Positions 32,037 to 41,608 of a stretch of 64,000 nucleotides of DNA are shown piece by piece. Position numbers and translations under genes: made by a program. The notes beneath the pieces were generated by a model. The model was not told the origin of the DNA, made no database searches, and saw only the letters and a list, made by a program, of their open reading frames with translations. The stretch comes from an uncultured Subdoligranulum sp. (GTDB lineage Bacteria > Bacillota > Clostridia > Oscillospirales > Ruminococcaceae), in contig NZ_OZ007030.1 of NCBI RefSeq assembly GCF_963931595.1, positions 612,481 to 676,480 on the forward strand, written 5' to 3'. Each line of letters starts with the position of its first letter. Within the stretch, counting starts at the first letter, position 1.

Positions 32037-33449
32037 TCAGGAAGTCTGATCCATCTGGCGCAGCACCTTGCGGAAGGAGAAGAAGAACAGCACCGACGTG
32101 AAGGTGACAGCCAGTGTGTCGGCCACCGGTTCCGCCAGATAGACGGCCCGGGCCTGGTCATCGTGGAACAGCATGGGCATCAGATAGATCAGCGGCAGCA
32201 GCAGGATGAATTTGCGCATGACCGCCACCAGGATGGACTGCTTGGCCTTGCCCAGCGAGGTGAAGGCCATCTGACAGGCCATCTGGATGCCGAACAGGAA
32301 GAGCGCTGCCACATAGAGGCGCAGGGCGTGGCCGGTGTAGACCACCAGTTCGGCGTCGTTGGTGAACAGCGAGGCAAAGGCCTGGGGAAAGAGCTCCACC
32401 AGCGCCCACAGCAGACAGGAATAGAACAGGCTGGCCCGCAGCAGCAGGAAATAGGCTTTCTTCACCCGGTCCCGCTTGCCGGCGCCGTAGTTATAGCTGA
32501 TGATGGGCTGGGCGCCCTGGCCCAGACCCTGCAGCGGCAGCATGGCAAACTGCATGACGCTGGACAGGATGGTCATGGCACCCACCGCCAGATCTCCGCC
32601 GTACTGCAGCAGGGAGGAGTTGAAGGCCACCGAGATGACGCTCTCACTGGCCTGCATAATAAAGGTAGCGGCACCCAGCGCCACACAGGGAAACAGCACG
32701 GCAGGGGAGAGCCGGATGGTCTCCTTGCGCAGCCGCAGGAAGGTCCGCTTGCCGAACAGAAAGGCCAGCACCCAGATGCAGGAGAGCGCCTGGGACAGGA
32801 TGGTGGCCAGGGCAGCGCCCCGCACTCCCATGCCGAACAGGAAGATGAAGACCGGGTCCAGCACGATGTTGGCCAACGCGCCGATGAGCACCGACAGCAT
32901 GCCTTCCTTGGCGAAACCTTGGGCGGTGATGAAGGCGTTCATGCCCAGCGTTATCTGCACAAAGAGGGTGCCCACCGCATAGATGTCCATATAGACGACC
33001 GCATAGTCGATGGTGTTGGCGCTGGCACCGAAGGCCAGCAGAAACGCCCGGTCGCCCCAAAACAGAATCAGCGTCAGCACGACCGAGATGACGATCTGCA
33101 GGGCAAAGCAGTTGCCCAGGATCTCCTCGGCCTTTTCTTTGTTGCCCTGGCCCATGGCGATGGTGGCGCGGGGCGCGCCGCCGTTGCCCACCAGGGCGGC
33201 GAAGGCGGAGACGATCATGATCAGCGGCAGGCAGACGCCCACGCCGGTCAGGGCCAGGGCGCCGTCCTCGGGAATGTGGCCGATGTAGATGCGATCCACG
33301 ATGTTGTACAGCATATTGATCAGCTGGGCGGCCACGGTGGGAAGTGCCAGCCGGAGCAAAAGACTGCCAAGAGGGTCATTGGCCAGGAACGCTTTGTCGT
33401 CGGAATGGGAGTGTATCACAGCGATGCCTTCTTTCCCTATAAAATCCAA
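32037..33449 (-). CDS. MATE family multidrug efflux transporter
   Basis: 470 residues, 12 predicted helices in two halves, of the NorM/DinF-like MATE family: the first helix region (PTVAAQLINMLYNIVDRIYIGH) and GAPRATIAMGQGN (loop after helix 2) fit. It would exchange Na+ or H+ for cationic drugs. Convergent with spoVT (4-base gap) and divergent from hrcA, whose promoter lies about 100 bases away. Confidence 0.88.
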   Translation of the reverse strand: MDFIGKEGIAVIHSHSDDKAFLANDPLGSLLLRLALPTVAAQLINMLYNIVDRIYIGHIPEDGALALTGVGVCLPLIMIVSAFAALVGNGGAPRATIAMGQGNKEKAEEILGNCFALQIVISVVLTLILFWGDRAFLLAFGASANTIDYAVVYMDIYAVGTLFVQITLGMNAFITAQGFAKEGMLSVLIGALANIVLDPVFIFLFGMGVRGAALATILSQALSCIWVLAFLFGKRTFLRLRKETIRLSPAVLFPCVALGAATFIMQASESVISVAFNSSLLQYGGDLAVGAMTILSSVMQFAMLPLQGLGQGAQPIISYNYGAGKRDRVKKAYFLLLRASLFYSCLLWALVELFPQAFASLFTNDAELVVYTGHALRLYVAALFLFGIQMACQMAFTSLGKAKQSILVAVMRKFILLLPLIYLMPMLFHDDQARAVYLAEPVADTLAVTFTSVLFFFSFRKVLRQMDQTS

Positions 33450-33550
33450 TTATAATGTAGTATACGGCCGGGTGCGGGGGTGTGTCAAGGCAGAGCAAAC
33501 CCGGGATTGTGTCGAAACTGTTAAACTTGCAAAAAGTTTTGCCAAACCCC

Positions 33551-33578
33551 TTGACAGACGGAAAAAGGAGGGTATAAT
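33551..33578 (+). promoter_or_regulatory. Promoter of the heat-shock operon
   Basis: TTGACA (33551-33556), 16-base spacer, TATAAT (33573-33578), directly followed by CIRCE. Confidence 0.88.
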
Positions 33579-33582
33579 AAAT

Positions 33583-33609
33583 TTAGCACTCGGAGATAAG
33601 GAGTGCTAA
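33583..33609 (+). promoter_or_regulatory. CIRCE operator
   Basis: Perfect CIRCE: TTAGCACTC (33583-33591), 9-base spacer, GAGTGCTAA (33601-33609). It overlaps the transcript start and is bound by HrcA, so the operon is autoregulated and heat-induced. Confidence 0.97.
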
Positions 33610-33645
33610 AAGAAACAAAAGGGAAGCACAAAGGAGATGAGCAAC

Positions 33646-34659
33646 ATGGCAATGGACGCACGCAAACAGCGGATCCTGGAAGCTATTGTTGCCCTGTATG
33701 CCAATTGCGGCGAACCGGTAGGTTCGGGGCTGCTGGCAAACTACTTTGATATGGCACTGTCCAGTGCCACCCTGCGCAACGAGATGGCGGCGCTGACCAA
33801 GCTGGGACTGCTGGAGCAGCCCCACACCAGTGCCGGGCGCGTGCCCAGTGCCCAGGGCTACCGCTACTATCTCGATCATCTGATCGACGCTCCGAGCAGC
33901 ACCAAGCTGTCCGATACAGACCGCGAGCACATTGACGATCTGTTTGCCGGTATGGATGTGGAGCCCGAAAAGCTGGCTCCCGCGGCGGCACGCAGCCTGG
34001 CGGATCTGACCCAGTGCGCGGCGGCCGTCACCACGCCCCAGGCGCCGGACCTCTGCATCGCCCATTTTGAGGTGGTGCAGGTAGGTCGGTATTCGGCGGC
34101 GGTGCTGGCGGTCACCAGCGCGGGCGGTGTCCGCACCCGGGTGGCCCGGGTGGCCACCGGCCTGACGCGGGACGATGCCGCCAACCTGGCCCGGCTGCTC
34201 AACCAGGGGTTCACCTTTGTGGCACCCCAGGACCTGACACCGATGCTCACCGCCAGTATGGTGATGGCAGCGGGGGAGCGGCTGGCACCGGTGGTGCTGG
34301 CGGCAAGGGCGCTGGTAGCCACCGGCCCCCAGGCCAGCCTGCAGGGCGCCCAGTACCTGGCCAAAATGCCCGATGTGCGGGAAAACCTGGGCACGCTGCT
34401 GGAGATCTTCTCCGACAACGAAGCAGCCACCGCACTGCTCCGCCCCGATGGCGGAAAAATCACCGCCACGCTGGGCAGTGATCTGGACCCGGCCATGCCG
34501 GGGGCCTGCATTGTCAGCAAGCGGTACCTGGCGGGCGGCGGCCTGACCGGTTCGGTTGCGCTGATCGGTTCCACACGGATGGAATACCGGCGGCTGCTGC
34601 CGATCCTGGATTATTTCGCCGTCAAGCTGGGCCAGAGCCTGGCCGGGCAGGGCCAATAA
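33646..34659 (+). CDS. hrcA: Heat-inducible transcription repressor HrcA
   Basis: About 337 residues. N-terminal winged helix (RKQRILEAIVALYANCGEPVG, then SSATLRNEMAALTKLGLLEQ, HTSAGRVPSAQGYRYYLDHL) is the HrcA signature; the C-terminal GAF-like core follows. ATG 33646 is preferred to 33637, because AAGGAG abuts the earlier ATG with no spacing. CIRCE in front and grpE-dnaK-dnaJ behind confirm identity. Confidence 0.95.
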   Translation: MAMDARKQRILEAIVALYANCGEPVGSGLLANYFDMALSSATLRNEMAALTKLGLLEQPHTSAGRVPSAQGYRYYLDHLIDAPSSTKLSDTDREHIDDLFAGMDVEPEKLAPAAARSLADLTQCAAAVTTPQAPDLCIAHFEVVQVGRYSAAVLAVTSAGGVRTRVARVATGLTRDDAANLARLLNQGFTFVAPQDLTPMLTASMVMAAGERLAPVVLAARALVATGPQASLQGAQYLAKMPDVRENLGTLLEIFSDNEAATALLRPDGGKITATLGSDLDPAMPGACIVSKRYLAGGGLTGSVALIGSTRMEYRRLLPILDYFAVKLGQSLAGQGQ

Positions 34660-34679
34660 ACTGAGAAGGAGGACCCGCA

Positions 34680-35282
34680 ATGAGCCACGAGACAGAAAAC
34701 GAAAAGAACACGGCGACACAGCCTGAGCAGGCTGCCGAGGCCCCCGAGACCGAAGCCAAGGAGAAGACCGCCGAGGCGGAACCCAAGGCAGAGAAGGCCG
34801 AAAAGAAAGAAAAGCATCACCACGCGGAAGCGGTGCTGCAGGCAAAACTGGAAGCCAGCGAGAAGAAGAACGCCGAGCTGAAGGATCAGCTGCTGCGCAC
34901 CGCGGCCGAGTATGATAACTACCGCAAGCGCTCCCAGCGCGAGGCGGACCAGAAATTCAATGACGGCATTTCCCACGCCGTCACCCAGATCCTGGGCATT
35001 CTCGATACGCTGGATATGGCCGCCAATGCCGCCTGCAGCGACGAGAATTACAAGAAGGGCGTCATGATGACGCTGGACAAAGCCGCGAAGGCGCTGGAAA
35101 ATCTCCACATCACTGAGATCGAGGCCCTTTCCAAGCCCTTTGACCCCAACTTCATGAACGCCGTGCAGCAGGTCCCGCCCGCCGAAGGGCAGGAGAGCGG
35201 CACCGTCGTGCAGGTCTTCCAGAAGGGCTATAAGATCGGCGACAAGATCATCCGCCATGCAACGGTGGTCGTCGCGGAATAA
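34680..35282 (+). CDS. grpE: Nucleotide exchange factor GrpE
   Basis: 200 residues. A charged Glu/Lys/Ala-rich tail (1-40), a long coiled coil (LRTAAEYDNYRKRSQREADQ) and a C-terminal beta domain with PFDPNFMNAVQQV and VVQVFQKGYKIGDKIIRHA. It ejects ADP from DnaK. AAGGAGG lies before the ATG; 20 bases after hrcA. Confidence 0.95.
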   Translation: MSHETENEKNTATQPEQAAEAPETEAKEKTAEAEPKAEKAEKKEKHHHAEAVLQAKLEASEKKNAELKDQLLRTAAEYDNYRKRSQREADQKFNDGISHAVTQILGILDTLDMAANAACSDENYKKGVMMTLDKAAKALENLHITEIEALSKPFDPNFMNAVQQVPPAEGQESGTVVQVFQKGYKIGDKIIRHATVVVAE

Positions 35283-35360
35283 GTATGAACCGGGTTTTGC
35301 CCGTTTCAGATAAATAGACATTCACCACATTCAAAGTTATTTTGAAGGGAGTTTTATAGT

Positions 35361-37205
35361 ATGAGTAAAATCATTGGTATTGACCTTGGCACCACCAACA
35401 GCTGTGTTGCCGTTATGGAAGGCGGCGAGCCCGTCGTTATCGCCAACGCCGAAGGCGCCCGCACCACCCCGTCTGTGGTCGGTTTCACCAAGACCGGTGA
35501 GCGTCTGGTAGGCCAGGTCGCAAAGCGTCAGGCCATCACCAACCCCGAGAACACCATTTCCTCCATCAAGCGTAAGATGGGCACTGCCGAGAAGGTCCAT
35601 GCCGGCGGCAAGGACTACACCCCCGAAGAGATCAGCGCCATGATCCTCTCCAAGCTGAAGGCGGATGCCGAGGCTTACCTGGGCGAGCCCGTCACCGAGG
35701 CCGTCATCACCGTGCCTGCCTACTTCAACGACAGCCAGCGTCAGGCCACCAAGAACGCCGGCACCATCGCGGGCCTGAACGTCAAGCGTATCATCAACGA
35801 GCCCACGGCCGCTTCTCTGGCCTACGGCATCGATAAGGAAGCCGATCAGAAGATCATGGTCTACGACCTGGGCGGCGGCACCTTCGATGTCTCCATCATC
35901 GAGATGGGCGACGGCGTTACCGAAGTTCTGGCCACCAACGGTGATACCCACCTGGGCGGCGATGACTTCGACCAGCGCATCATCGACTGGATGGCCGAGG
36001 ACTTCAAGCGGGAGAACAACATCGACCTGCGTCAGGACAAGATGGCTGCCCAGCGTCTGAAGGAAGCGGCCGAGAAGGCGAAGATCGAGCTGTCCAGCGC
36101 CACCTCCACCAACATCAACCTGCCCTTCATCACCGCCGACGCCAACGGCCCCAAGCATCTGGATATGACCCTGACCCGCGCGAAGTTCAATGAACTGACC
36201 GCTGATCTGGTGGACCGCACCATGACCCCCGTCCGCAAGGCGCTGGCCGATGCCGGTCTGAAGGCTTCTGACCTGGCCAAGGTGCTGATGGTCGGTGGTT
36301 CCACCCGTATCCCGGCTGTCTATGACGCCGTGAAGAAGGAACTGAACTGCGAGCCCTTCAAGGGCATCAACCCCGATGAGTGCGTGGCTGTGGGTGCTGC
36401 CATCCAGGGCGGCGTCCTGCAGGGCGATGTCAAGGGCCTGCTGCTGCTGGATGTTACCCCGCTGAGCCTGGGCATCGAGACCCTGGGCGGCGTCTGCACC
36501 AAGATCATCGACCGCAACACCACCATCCCCACCAAGAAGAGCCAGATCTTCTCCACCGCTGCGGATAACCAGCCCAGCGTTGAGGTCAACGTCCTGCAGG
36601 GCGAGCGTGAGTTCGCCAAGGACAACAAGAGCCTGGGTACCTTCCATCTGGATGGCATCGCTCCGGCGCCCCGTGGTGTGCCGCAGATCGAAGTCACCTT
36701 CGATATCGATGCCAACGGCATCGTCCATGTCAGCGCCAAGGATCTGGGCACCGGCAAGGAGCAGAGCATCACGATCACCGCTTCCACCAACATGAGCAAG
36801 GACGACATTGACAAGGCTGTCAAGGACGCCGAGCAGTATGCTGCCGAGGACAAGAAGCGCCGTGAAGAAGTGGATACCCGCAACAACGCCGACCAGATGG
36901 TCTTCCAGACCGAGAAGGCGCTGAACGAGTTTGGCGACAAGGTCTCCGCCGAGGAGAAGAGCGAAGTGGAAACCAAGCTCTCTGCCCTGAAGGAAGCCCT
37001 GAAGACCGGTAGCATCGACGACATCAAGGCAAAGCAGGATGACCTGCAGAAGGCTTTCTACGCCATCAGCGAGAAGGTCTACAAGCAGGCCGCCCAGAAC
37101 AACCAGGGCGCGCAGCAGCAGCCCGGCGCCGGTGACACCGGTGCCCAGGGCGGCAGCCAGCCCAAGGATGACGGCGCGGTGGACGCCGACTTCCACGAAG
37201 TCTGA
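35361..37205 (+). CDS. dnaK: Chaperone DnaK (Hsp70)
   Basis: 614 residues. ATPase domain with [48 protein letters not shown] and [11 protein letters not shown]; substrate domain from about residue 365 with [14 protein letters not shown]; a Gly/Gln-rich C-terminal tail. Length is typical of Firmicutes. AAGGGAG precedes the ATG. Codon use is unusually even and optimised compared with flanking genes, as expected for high expression. Runs into dnaJ after a hairpin. Confidence 0.97.
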   Translation: MSKIIGIDLGTTNSCVAVMEGGEPVVIANAEGARTTPSVVGFTKTGERLVGQVAKRQAITNPENTISSIKRKMGTAEKVHAGGKDYTPEEISAMILSKLKADAEAYLGEPVTEAVITVPAYFNDSQRQATKNAGTIAGLNVKRIINEPTAASLAYGIDKEADQKIMVYDLGGGTFDVSIIEMGDGVTEVLATNGDTHLGGDDFDQRIIDWMAEDFKRENNIDLRQDKMAAQRLKEAAEKAKIELSSATSTNINLPFITADANGPKHLDMTLTRAKFNELTADLVDRTMTPVRKALADAGLKASDLAKVLMVGGSTRIPAVYDAVKKELNCEPFKGINPDECVAVGAAIQGGVLQGDVKGLLLLDVTPLSLGIETLGGVCTKIIDRNTTIPTKKSQIFSTAADNQPSVEVNVLQGEREFAKDNKSLGTFHLDGIAPAPRGVPQIEVTFDIDANGIVHVSAKDLGTGKEQSITITASTNMSKDDIDKAVKDAEQYAAEDKKRREEVDTRNNADQMVFQTEKALNEFGDKVSAEEKSEVETKLSALKEALKTGSIDDIKAKQDDLQKAFYAISEKVYKQAAQNNQGAQQQPGAGDTGAQGGSQPKDDGAVDADFHEV

Positions 37206-37228
37206 TACAATCTGAACCCTGAAACAAA

Positions 37229-37254
37229 GGCCGCCGCCCGGCAAGGCGGCGGCC
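37229..37254 (+). other. Hairpin between dnaK and dnaJ
   Basis: Perfect 10-bp GC arms (37229-37238, 37245-37254) with loop CGGCAA and no T-run. It probably stabilises the dnaK part of the message or partly reduces read-through into dnaJ. Confidence 0.6.
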
Positions 37255-37303
37255 CTTGCGGGGTTATCTGAAAGAAAAAGCCCAAATAGAGGGGATTGAT
37301 TCT

Positions 37304-38482
37304 ATGGCAGAAAAACGTGATTATTATGAGGTGCTGGGTCTGGGCAAGAACGCCACCGATGCCGAGATCAAGAGCGCCTACCGCAAGCTGGCCAAAAAGT
37401 ACCACCCCGACCTGAACCCCGGCGACAAGACCGCCGAGGAAAAGTTCAAGGAGGTCAATGAGGCTCACGATGTCCTTTCCGACCCGGAGAAGCGCAAGCG
37501 CTACGACCAGTTCGGCTTTGCCGGGGTTGACCCCAACTATGGGGCCGGACAGAGCGGCGGTGCTTCCGGATTCGGTGGCTTCGGCGGCGCCGGCGGCGTG
37601 GACCTGGGCGACATCTTCGGCGATATCTTCGGCGGCGGTTTCGGTGGATTCGGCGGCTTCGGCGGTTCCGCCCGCGCCAACCCCAACGCGCCCCGCAAGG
37701 GACATGACATCCAGGCCAGCGTGATCCTGACCTTCGAGGAGGCGGCCCACGGCTGCTCCAAGAAGATCACGCTGAACCGGCAGCAGACCTGCCCGGATTG
37801 CCACGGCACCGGCTGCGAGGCCGGTTCCAGCCCCGAGACCTGCACCCAGTGCGGCGGTCGCGGCTACGTGGTGACCCAGCAGCGCACCCCCTTCGGTGTG
37901 ATGCAGAGCCAGCAGCCCTGCCCCCACTGCGGCGGCCGCGGCACCATCATCAAGAACCCCTGCAAGACCTGTCACGGCACCGGCAAGACCGCTGCCCGCA
38001 AGACGCTGGAGGTCAAGATCCCGGCCGGCATCGACGACGACCAGAACATGGCACTGCGCGGCCAGGGCGATGCCGGCAGCAACGGCGGCCCCGCCGGCGA
38101 TGTGATCGTTCATGTGACGGTCAAGCGCGACGCGGTCTTCGAGCGTGACGGCTACGATGTCTATGTGCGCGTGCCCATCACCTACTCCCAGGCTGTGCTG
38201 GGTGCCGAGATCGAGGTGCCCACCGTGGACGGCAAGGTGGCCCAGAAGATTCCCGAGGGGACCCAGAGCGGCACCAAGTTCCGTCTGCGTGGACAGGGCA
38301 TCCAGTACCTCAACGGCCGCGGCCGCGGTGACCAGTATGTCATCGTGGAGGTGGAGATTCCCAAGAAGCTCAACCGCACCCAGCGTGAGGCACTGAAGGC
38401 CTTTGAGGACAGTCTCCGGGATGAGAACTACGAGAAGCGCAAGGGATTCTTCAAGAATCTGCGGGATCGCTTCAGCTCCTGA
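37304..38482 (+). CDS. dnaJ: Chaperone DnaJ (Hsp40)
   Basis: 392 residues from ATG 37304 (AGAGGGG site; the frame is open further up but without sense). J-domain with the HPD motif in KKYHPDLNPGD, Gly/Phe-rich linker (about 75-125), zinc-finger domain with four CxxCxGxG-type repeats (CPDCHGTG, CTQCGGRG, CPHCGGRG, CKTCHGTG) and two beta C-terminal domains (LRGQGD, RLRGQGI). Stimulates DnaK ATPase and binds unfolded protein. Last gene of the operon. Confidence 0.97.
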   Translation: MAEKRDYYEVLGLGKNATDAEIKSAYRKLAKKYHPDLNPGDKTAEEKFKEVNEAHDVLSDPEKRKRYDQFGFAGVDPNYGAGQSGGASGFGGFGGAGGVDLGDIFGDIFGGGFGGFGGFGGSARANPNAPRKGHDIQASVILTFEEAAHGCSKKITLNRQQTCPDCHGTGCEAGSSPETCTQCGGRGYVVTQQRTPFGVMQSQQPCPHCGGRGTIIKNPCKTCHGTGKTAARKTLEVKIPAGIDDDQNMALRGQGDAGSNGGPAGDVIVHVTVKRDAVFERDGYDVYVRVPITYSQAVLGAEIEVPTVDGKVAQKIPEGTQSGTKFRLRGQGIQYLNGRGRGDQYVIVEVEIPKKLNRTQREALKAFEDSLRDENYEKRKGFFKNLRDRFSS

Positions 38483-38494
38483 TCCTTACACAAC

Positions 38495-38533
38495 AAAGCG
38501 GGCAGCCACCGGAAGGGGACTGCCCGCTTTTGG
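38495..38533 (+). terminator. Terminator of hrcA-dnaJ operon
   Basis: 11-bp arms (38495-38505 and 38520-38530), T-run within and after the second arm. Confidence 0.85.
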
Positions 38534-38550
38534 TATATACAAACAAAAGA

Positions 38551-38582
38551 AAAAGAGCAGCTCGCAAGAGCTGCTCTTTTTT
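38551..38582 (-). terminator. Terminator of rpsF-ssb-rpsR
   Basis: 13-bp arms (38551-38563, 38568-38580), loop GCAA; on the minus strand the second arm ends in TTTT and is followed by TCTTTTG. Also usable in the plus direction. Confidence 0.85.
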
Positions 38583-38607
38583 GCATGGTTGGCGATGCCG
38601 GAGCAAA

Positions 38608-38850
38608 TCAGTCGCTCACGTAGGGCATCAGAGCCATATAACGGGCACGCTTGATGGCGACCGTCAGCTCACGCTGATGGAACGCGCAGGTACCGGTCAC
38701 ACGGCGGGGAATGATCTTGGCGCGCTCGCTCACGTACTTGCGCAGGCGGGGCAGATCCTTGTAATCAATGTGCTCAATGCGATCAACGCAGAAGCTGCAA
38801 ACCTTCTTGCGGCCGCGATGCATCGGGCGGGAAGAACGATCCATAGCCAT
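38608..38850 (-). CDS. rpsR: 30S ribosomal protein bS18
   Basis: 80 residues from ATG 38850 (AAGGAGG site; an earlier Met is in the ssb gap). [16 protein letters not shown] is followed by [19 protein letters not shown] and the signature [21 protein letters not shown] and C-x-H resemble the zinc-ligand variant (C+ form). Binds S6 in the small-subunit platform. Confidence 0.95.
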   Translation of the reverse strand: MAMDRSSRPMHRGRKKVCSFCVDRIEHIDYKDLPRLRKYVSERAKIIPRRVTGTCAFHQRELTVAIKRARYMALMPYVSD

Positions 38851-38887
38851 TGTGGTAACCTCCTTGTTGGATTTTACAATCGATTTG

Positions 38888-39370
38888 TCAGAACGGCAGA
38901 TCGCCTTCGTCCTCAATCAGTGCAAAGTCATCGTTGCTGCCGGCGGAATAGCTCGGCGCCGGTGCCTGCTGCACAGCGGGGCGGGCGGCGGGGTCTGCCA
39001 TGGGAGCGCCGTAATTGGCGCCGCCCATGCTGGGTGCGGCGTTGGCGGATTTGGGTCCGGCAAAGTTGACGTTGTTGGCCACAATCTCGATGGCGGTGCG
39101 GTTGTTTCCGTTCTTGTCCTGGTAGGACCGGCTCTGCAGACGGCCGTCCACGGCGATCAGCGAACCTTTCTGGAAATACTTGCACACAAATTCCGCCGTG
39201 CGGTCCCACGCCGTAACGGGGATCCAGTCGGCCTGGCTCTGGCCGTTGGCGTCACGCTTGCCGTTGCGGTCACACGCAATGGTAAAGGACGCTACGCTTT
39301 TGCCGGTCGTGGTCTGGCGAAGTTCGGGGTCGCGCGCAAGGCGGCCCATAATAGCAACAACATTCAGCAT
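38888..39370 (-). CDS. ssb: Single-stranded DNA-binding protein
   Basis: 160 residues. OB-fold at 1-110 ([52 protein letters not shown]), a Gly/Pro/Ala linker, and the acidic tip IEDEGDLPF that docks partner proteins. Between rpsF and rpsR in the usual Gram-positive order. Confidence 0.96.
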   Translation of the reverse strand: MLNVVAIMGRLARDPELRQTTTGKSVASFTIACDRNGKRDANGQSQADWIPVTAWDRTAEFVCKYFQKGSLIAVDGRLQSRSYQDKNGNNRTAIEIVANNVNFAGPKSANAAPSMGGANYGAPMADPAARPAVQQAPAPSYSAGSNDDFALIEDEGDLPF

Positions 39371-39382
39371 TTTCGGTACTCC

Positions 39383-39667
39383 TTACTCCTCCTCAGCAAT
39401 GATAATGCTGCGAAGAACGCCTTCAGTGATCTTGTAGATACGATCCAGCTCAGCCGGGAAATTGGGCTCGCTGGTGAACTTGATCACCGTGTACACACCC
39501 TCGGTCTCATCGTTGATGGGGTAAGCAAGACGCTTCTTGCCCCAATCATCAACAGAATCGATCGTACCGTTCGCCGCGATCAGGTTCTTGAACTTGTTGA
39601 TCAGAGCGGCGGAAGCCTCCTCGTCGAGGTTGGCGGTGGTAACCATCATGGTTTCGTACTTAGCCAT
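39383..39667 (-). CDS. rpsF: 30S ribosomal protein bS6
   Basis: 94 residues from ATG 39667 (GGAGGTG site); the frame open beyond is leader. YETMMVTTANLDEEA, then DWGKKRLAYPINDETEGVY, FPAELDRIYKITEGVLRSII. It pairs with bS18 in the platform and may regulate its own message through the leader. Confidence 0.95.
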   Translation of the reverse strand: MAKYETMMVTTANLDEEASAALINKFKNLIAANGTIDSVDDWGKKRLAYPINDETEGVYTVIKFTSEPNFPAELDRIYKITEGVLRSIIIAEEE

Positions 39668-39690
39668 ATTCTGTGCACCTCCTTTTGGAC

Positions 39691-39743
39691 GTATGGCCCT
39701 TTGCCCGTGCAAAGGGCAAGGATACCTGTGCCGTTTGGCACAG
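39691..39743 (-). promoter_or_regulatory. Structured rpsF leader, candidate S6:S18 element
   Basis: Two hairpins in the 5' UTR: CTGTGCC / GGCACAG (39726-39743) and a longer one (39691-39725) with inner arms GCCCTTTGC/GCAAAGGGC and outer GTAT/ATAC separated by an asymmetric loop. Many rpsF leaders bind S6:S18 as feedback; the match here is by position and shape only. Confidence 0.45.
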
Positions 39744-39749
39744 CAATTT

Positions 39750-39778
39750 ATTATAGCAAGCCACCCGACGTTTGTCAA
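39750..39778 (-). promoter_or_regulatory. Promoter of rpsF-ssb-rpsR
   Basis: Minus-strand TTGACA (39778-39773), 17-base spacer, TATAAT (39755-39750): a perfect consensus. Confidence 0.92.
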
Positions 39779-39850
39779 GGGTCCTGCGCCGGATTTTGCG
39801 CGGTGTATCCGGAAAAACAGACAAAAATCAGGCTCTTTTCCTCCGATTGG

Positions 39851-39879
39851 TTGCAAACCCGGTGCATTCATGATACCAT
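39851..39879 (+). promoter_or_regulatory. Promoter of the AEC transporter gene
   Basis: TTGCAA (39851-39856), 17-base spacer, TACCAT (39874-39879). Moderate match. Confidence 0.5.
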
Positions 39880-39888
39880 AAAACGACA

Positions 39889-39911
39889 GGACCGCACAAG
39901 GTCCGTTTTTT
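39889..39911 (+). terminator. Short terminator-like hairpin in AEC leader
   Basis: GGACC (39889-39893) and GGTCC (39900-39904), loop GCACAA, then G and six T. It lies between the predicted start and the AEC ATG; it may attenuate or belong to upstream transcription. Confidence 0.4.
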
Positions 39912-39929
39912 GCGTGTGAGGGATTAAGA

Positions 39930-40883
39930 ATGAATGGTTTGGAAAATCTGATTTTCAGCCTGGATGCCACCCTGCCCATCTTTCTGGTGATGGTGGTCGG
40001 CGGCATTCTGGGAAAGCTGGGCTTTCTGCCCAAGGAATTCTGCAAGGCATCGGACAAGCTGACCTTCAAGATCACCCTGCCCATCATGCTGTTTCTGGAT
40101 ATGGCCGATGTGGACATGCGCCATGACTTCCAGCCCAGGTTCGTGCTGTTCTGCTTTGGCGTCACCCTGGTGAGCATCCTGGTGATCTGGGCGCTGGCCA
40201 GGGTCCTGATGCGGGATAAATCCATCGTGGGTGAGTTTGTGCAGGCCTCCTACCGCAGCAGCGCGGCCGTGCTGGGGGTGGCCTTCATCCAGAACATCTA
40301 CGGCGAAGCGGGCATGGCGCCGCTGATGATCTTGGGCAGCGTGCCGCTGTTCAACATCTTTGCGGTGCTGATTCTCATGATGGAATCCCCGCAGAAACAG
40401 CATACCGCACCCAGCGCCGGACAGCTGCTGTACGGTGTCATTACCAACCCCATTCTGCTGGGTATCATCGCCGGCACAGTGTTCAGCCTGCTGCCGGTGG
40501 AATTGCCCACGATAGCCGAAAAGACGCTGAACAGCCTGGCTTCGCTGACCACACCGCTGGCACTGCTCTCCATCGGTGCCAGCTTTGAGGGCACCAAGGC
40601 TCTGAAAAAGGCGGGCCCCACCCTGGTGGCGGCGCTGATCAAGACGGTGGGCCTCTCGGCCATCTTCATTCCCTGCGCTGTGGCCCTGGGCTTCCGGGAG
40701 AAGGAACTGGTGGCACTGCTCATCATGCTGGGCAGCCCCACCACCCCCAGCTCCTACGTCATGGTCAAGAACATGGGGCACGAGGGTGTGCTGACAGCCA
40801 GCGCCATTGCGGCCACCACGCTGCTCTCTGCCCTGACGCTCACCGGCTGGATTTTCGTTCTCCACGGCGGAGGGTGGCTGTAA
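39930..40883 (+). CDS. AEC family transporter (auxin efflux carrier type)
   Basis: 317 residues, about ten helices in two halves: LDATLPIFLVMVVGGILGKLG at the start and TTPLALLSIGASFEG, LIIMLGSPTTPSSYVM in the second half. The family moves small carboxylates such as malate or other organic acids, but substrate here is unknown. Ends at a strong terminator shared with the convergent ABC-2 operon. Confidence 0.85.
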   Translation: MNGLENLIFSLDATLPIFLVMVVGGILGKLGFLPKEFCKASDKLTFKITLPIMLFLDMADVDMRHDFQPRFVLFCFGVTLVSILVIWALARVLMRDKSIVGEFVQASYRSSAAVLGVAFIQNIYGEAGMAPLMILGSVPLFNIFAVLILMMESPQKQHTAPSAGQLLYGVITNPILLGIIAGTVFSLLPVELPTIAEKTLNSLASLTTPLALLSIGASFEGTKALKKAGPTLVAALIKTVGLSAIFIPCAVALGFREKELVALLIMLGSPTTPSSYVMVKNMGHEGVLTASAIAATTLLSALTLTGWIFVLHGGGWL

Positions 40884-40895
40884 TATTGAATAAGG

Positions 40896-40927
40896 AAAAG
40901 CGCGGAGCCCGGGGCTCCGCGCTTTTT
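40896..40927. terminator. Bidirectional terminator
   Basis: 15-bp near-perfect arms (40896-40910, 40912-40926) with A-run before and T-run after, between convergent genes. Confidence 0.88.
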
Positions 40928-41608
40928 TCAGTAGTTCTTTCGCCGGTAGATCTGGATGCTGACCACCCAGCTGACGGCAAAGCAGACCAGTGCTGCGCCC
41001 AGCAGGACACCGAGCAGCAGAGCGACCCACTGTTCGGTGGACAGGGAGGAGGCATCCATCTGCTGTGCCAGTGTGCGCACGGCCCGGACGGCAGGGTTGG
41101 ACAGATCGTCCTTGAAGACCATCAGGAAGGCGGCCGGGAGAAAGATCACCACGAAGATGGTGACGGATACCCAGCTGCGGGCTTTGGCGGCCCCGAACCG
41201 GTAGGAGAGCGGCATCACGAAGGAGAGGTAGAGCAGGGTGACCGCCGCGGCGGAGAACATGCCGGTGGTGATTTCCAGCAGGGCGGGCTTCGGGTCGGGG
41301 ATGAGCAGCGTCATCAGGAAGCCCAGCGGAATGCTGACCGCTGTCAGCAGCAGGGTCAGGCAGTATTTGGCGGACACCAGCTGGCCGGGAGTGACGGGCA
41401 GAGTGCAGGCGTAAGCGTCCCAGTGGCTGTTTTCGTCCATGCTGATGGTGGAGGAGGCGTACATCCCCAGCACAAAGACCAGGGCGTAGCTGAGAAAACT
41501 GATGCGGCAAAGCACCGTGAAGACCCCGTAGAACAGCAGCAGAAAAAGAAAGTTCGTCTTGTAGCCGCCGAAGATCATCGTCCAGTCTTTGTAGAGCAAG
41601 CCTTTCAT
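40928..41608 (-). CDS. ABC-2 type transporter permease
   Basis: 226 residues, six predicted helices (for example NFLFLLLFYGVFTVLCRISF, VSIPLGFLMTLLI, SVTIFVVIFLPAAFLMVF). Characteristic of YtrC/EF_1033-like ABC-2 permeases: LLYKDWTMIF at the N-terminus. It overlaps the ATPase stop by 4 bases, so it is the last gene in a GntR-ATPase-permease operon, a pattern of peptide or bacitracin-like stress exporters. Confidence 0.85.
   Translation of the reverse strand: MKGLLYKDWTMIFGGYKTNFLFLLLFYGVFTVLCRISFLSYALVFVLGMYASSTISMDENSHWDAYACTLPVTPGQLVSAKYCLTLLLTAVSIPLGFLMTLLIPDPKPALLEITTGMFSAAAVTLLYLSFVMPLSYRFGAAKARSWVSVTIFVVIFLPAAFLMVFKDDLSNPAVRAVRTLAQQMDASSLSTEQWVALLLGVLLGAALVCFAVSWVVSIQIYRRKNY

Noticed and set aside
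35337..37244. 635-codon frame opposite dnaK
   Set aside because: Known type of antisense shadow of dnaK caused by codon bias.
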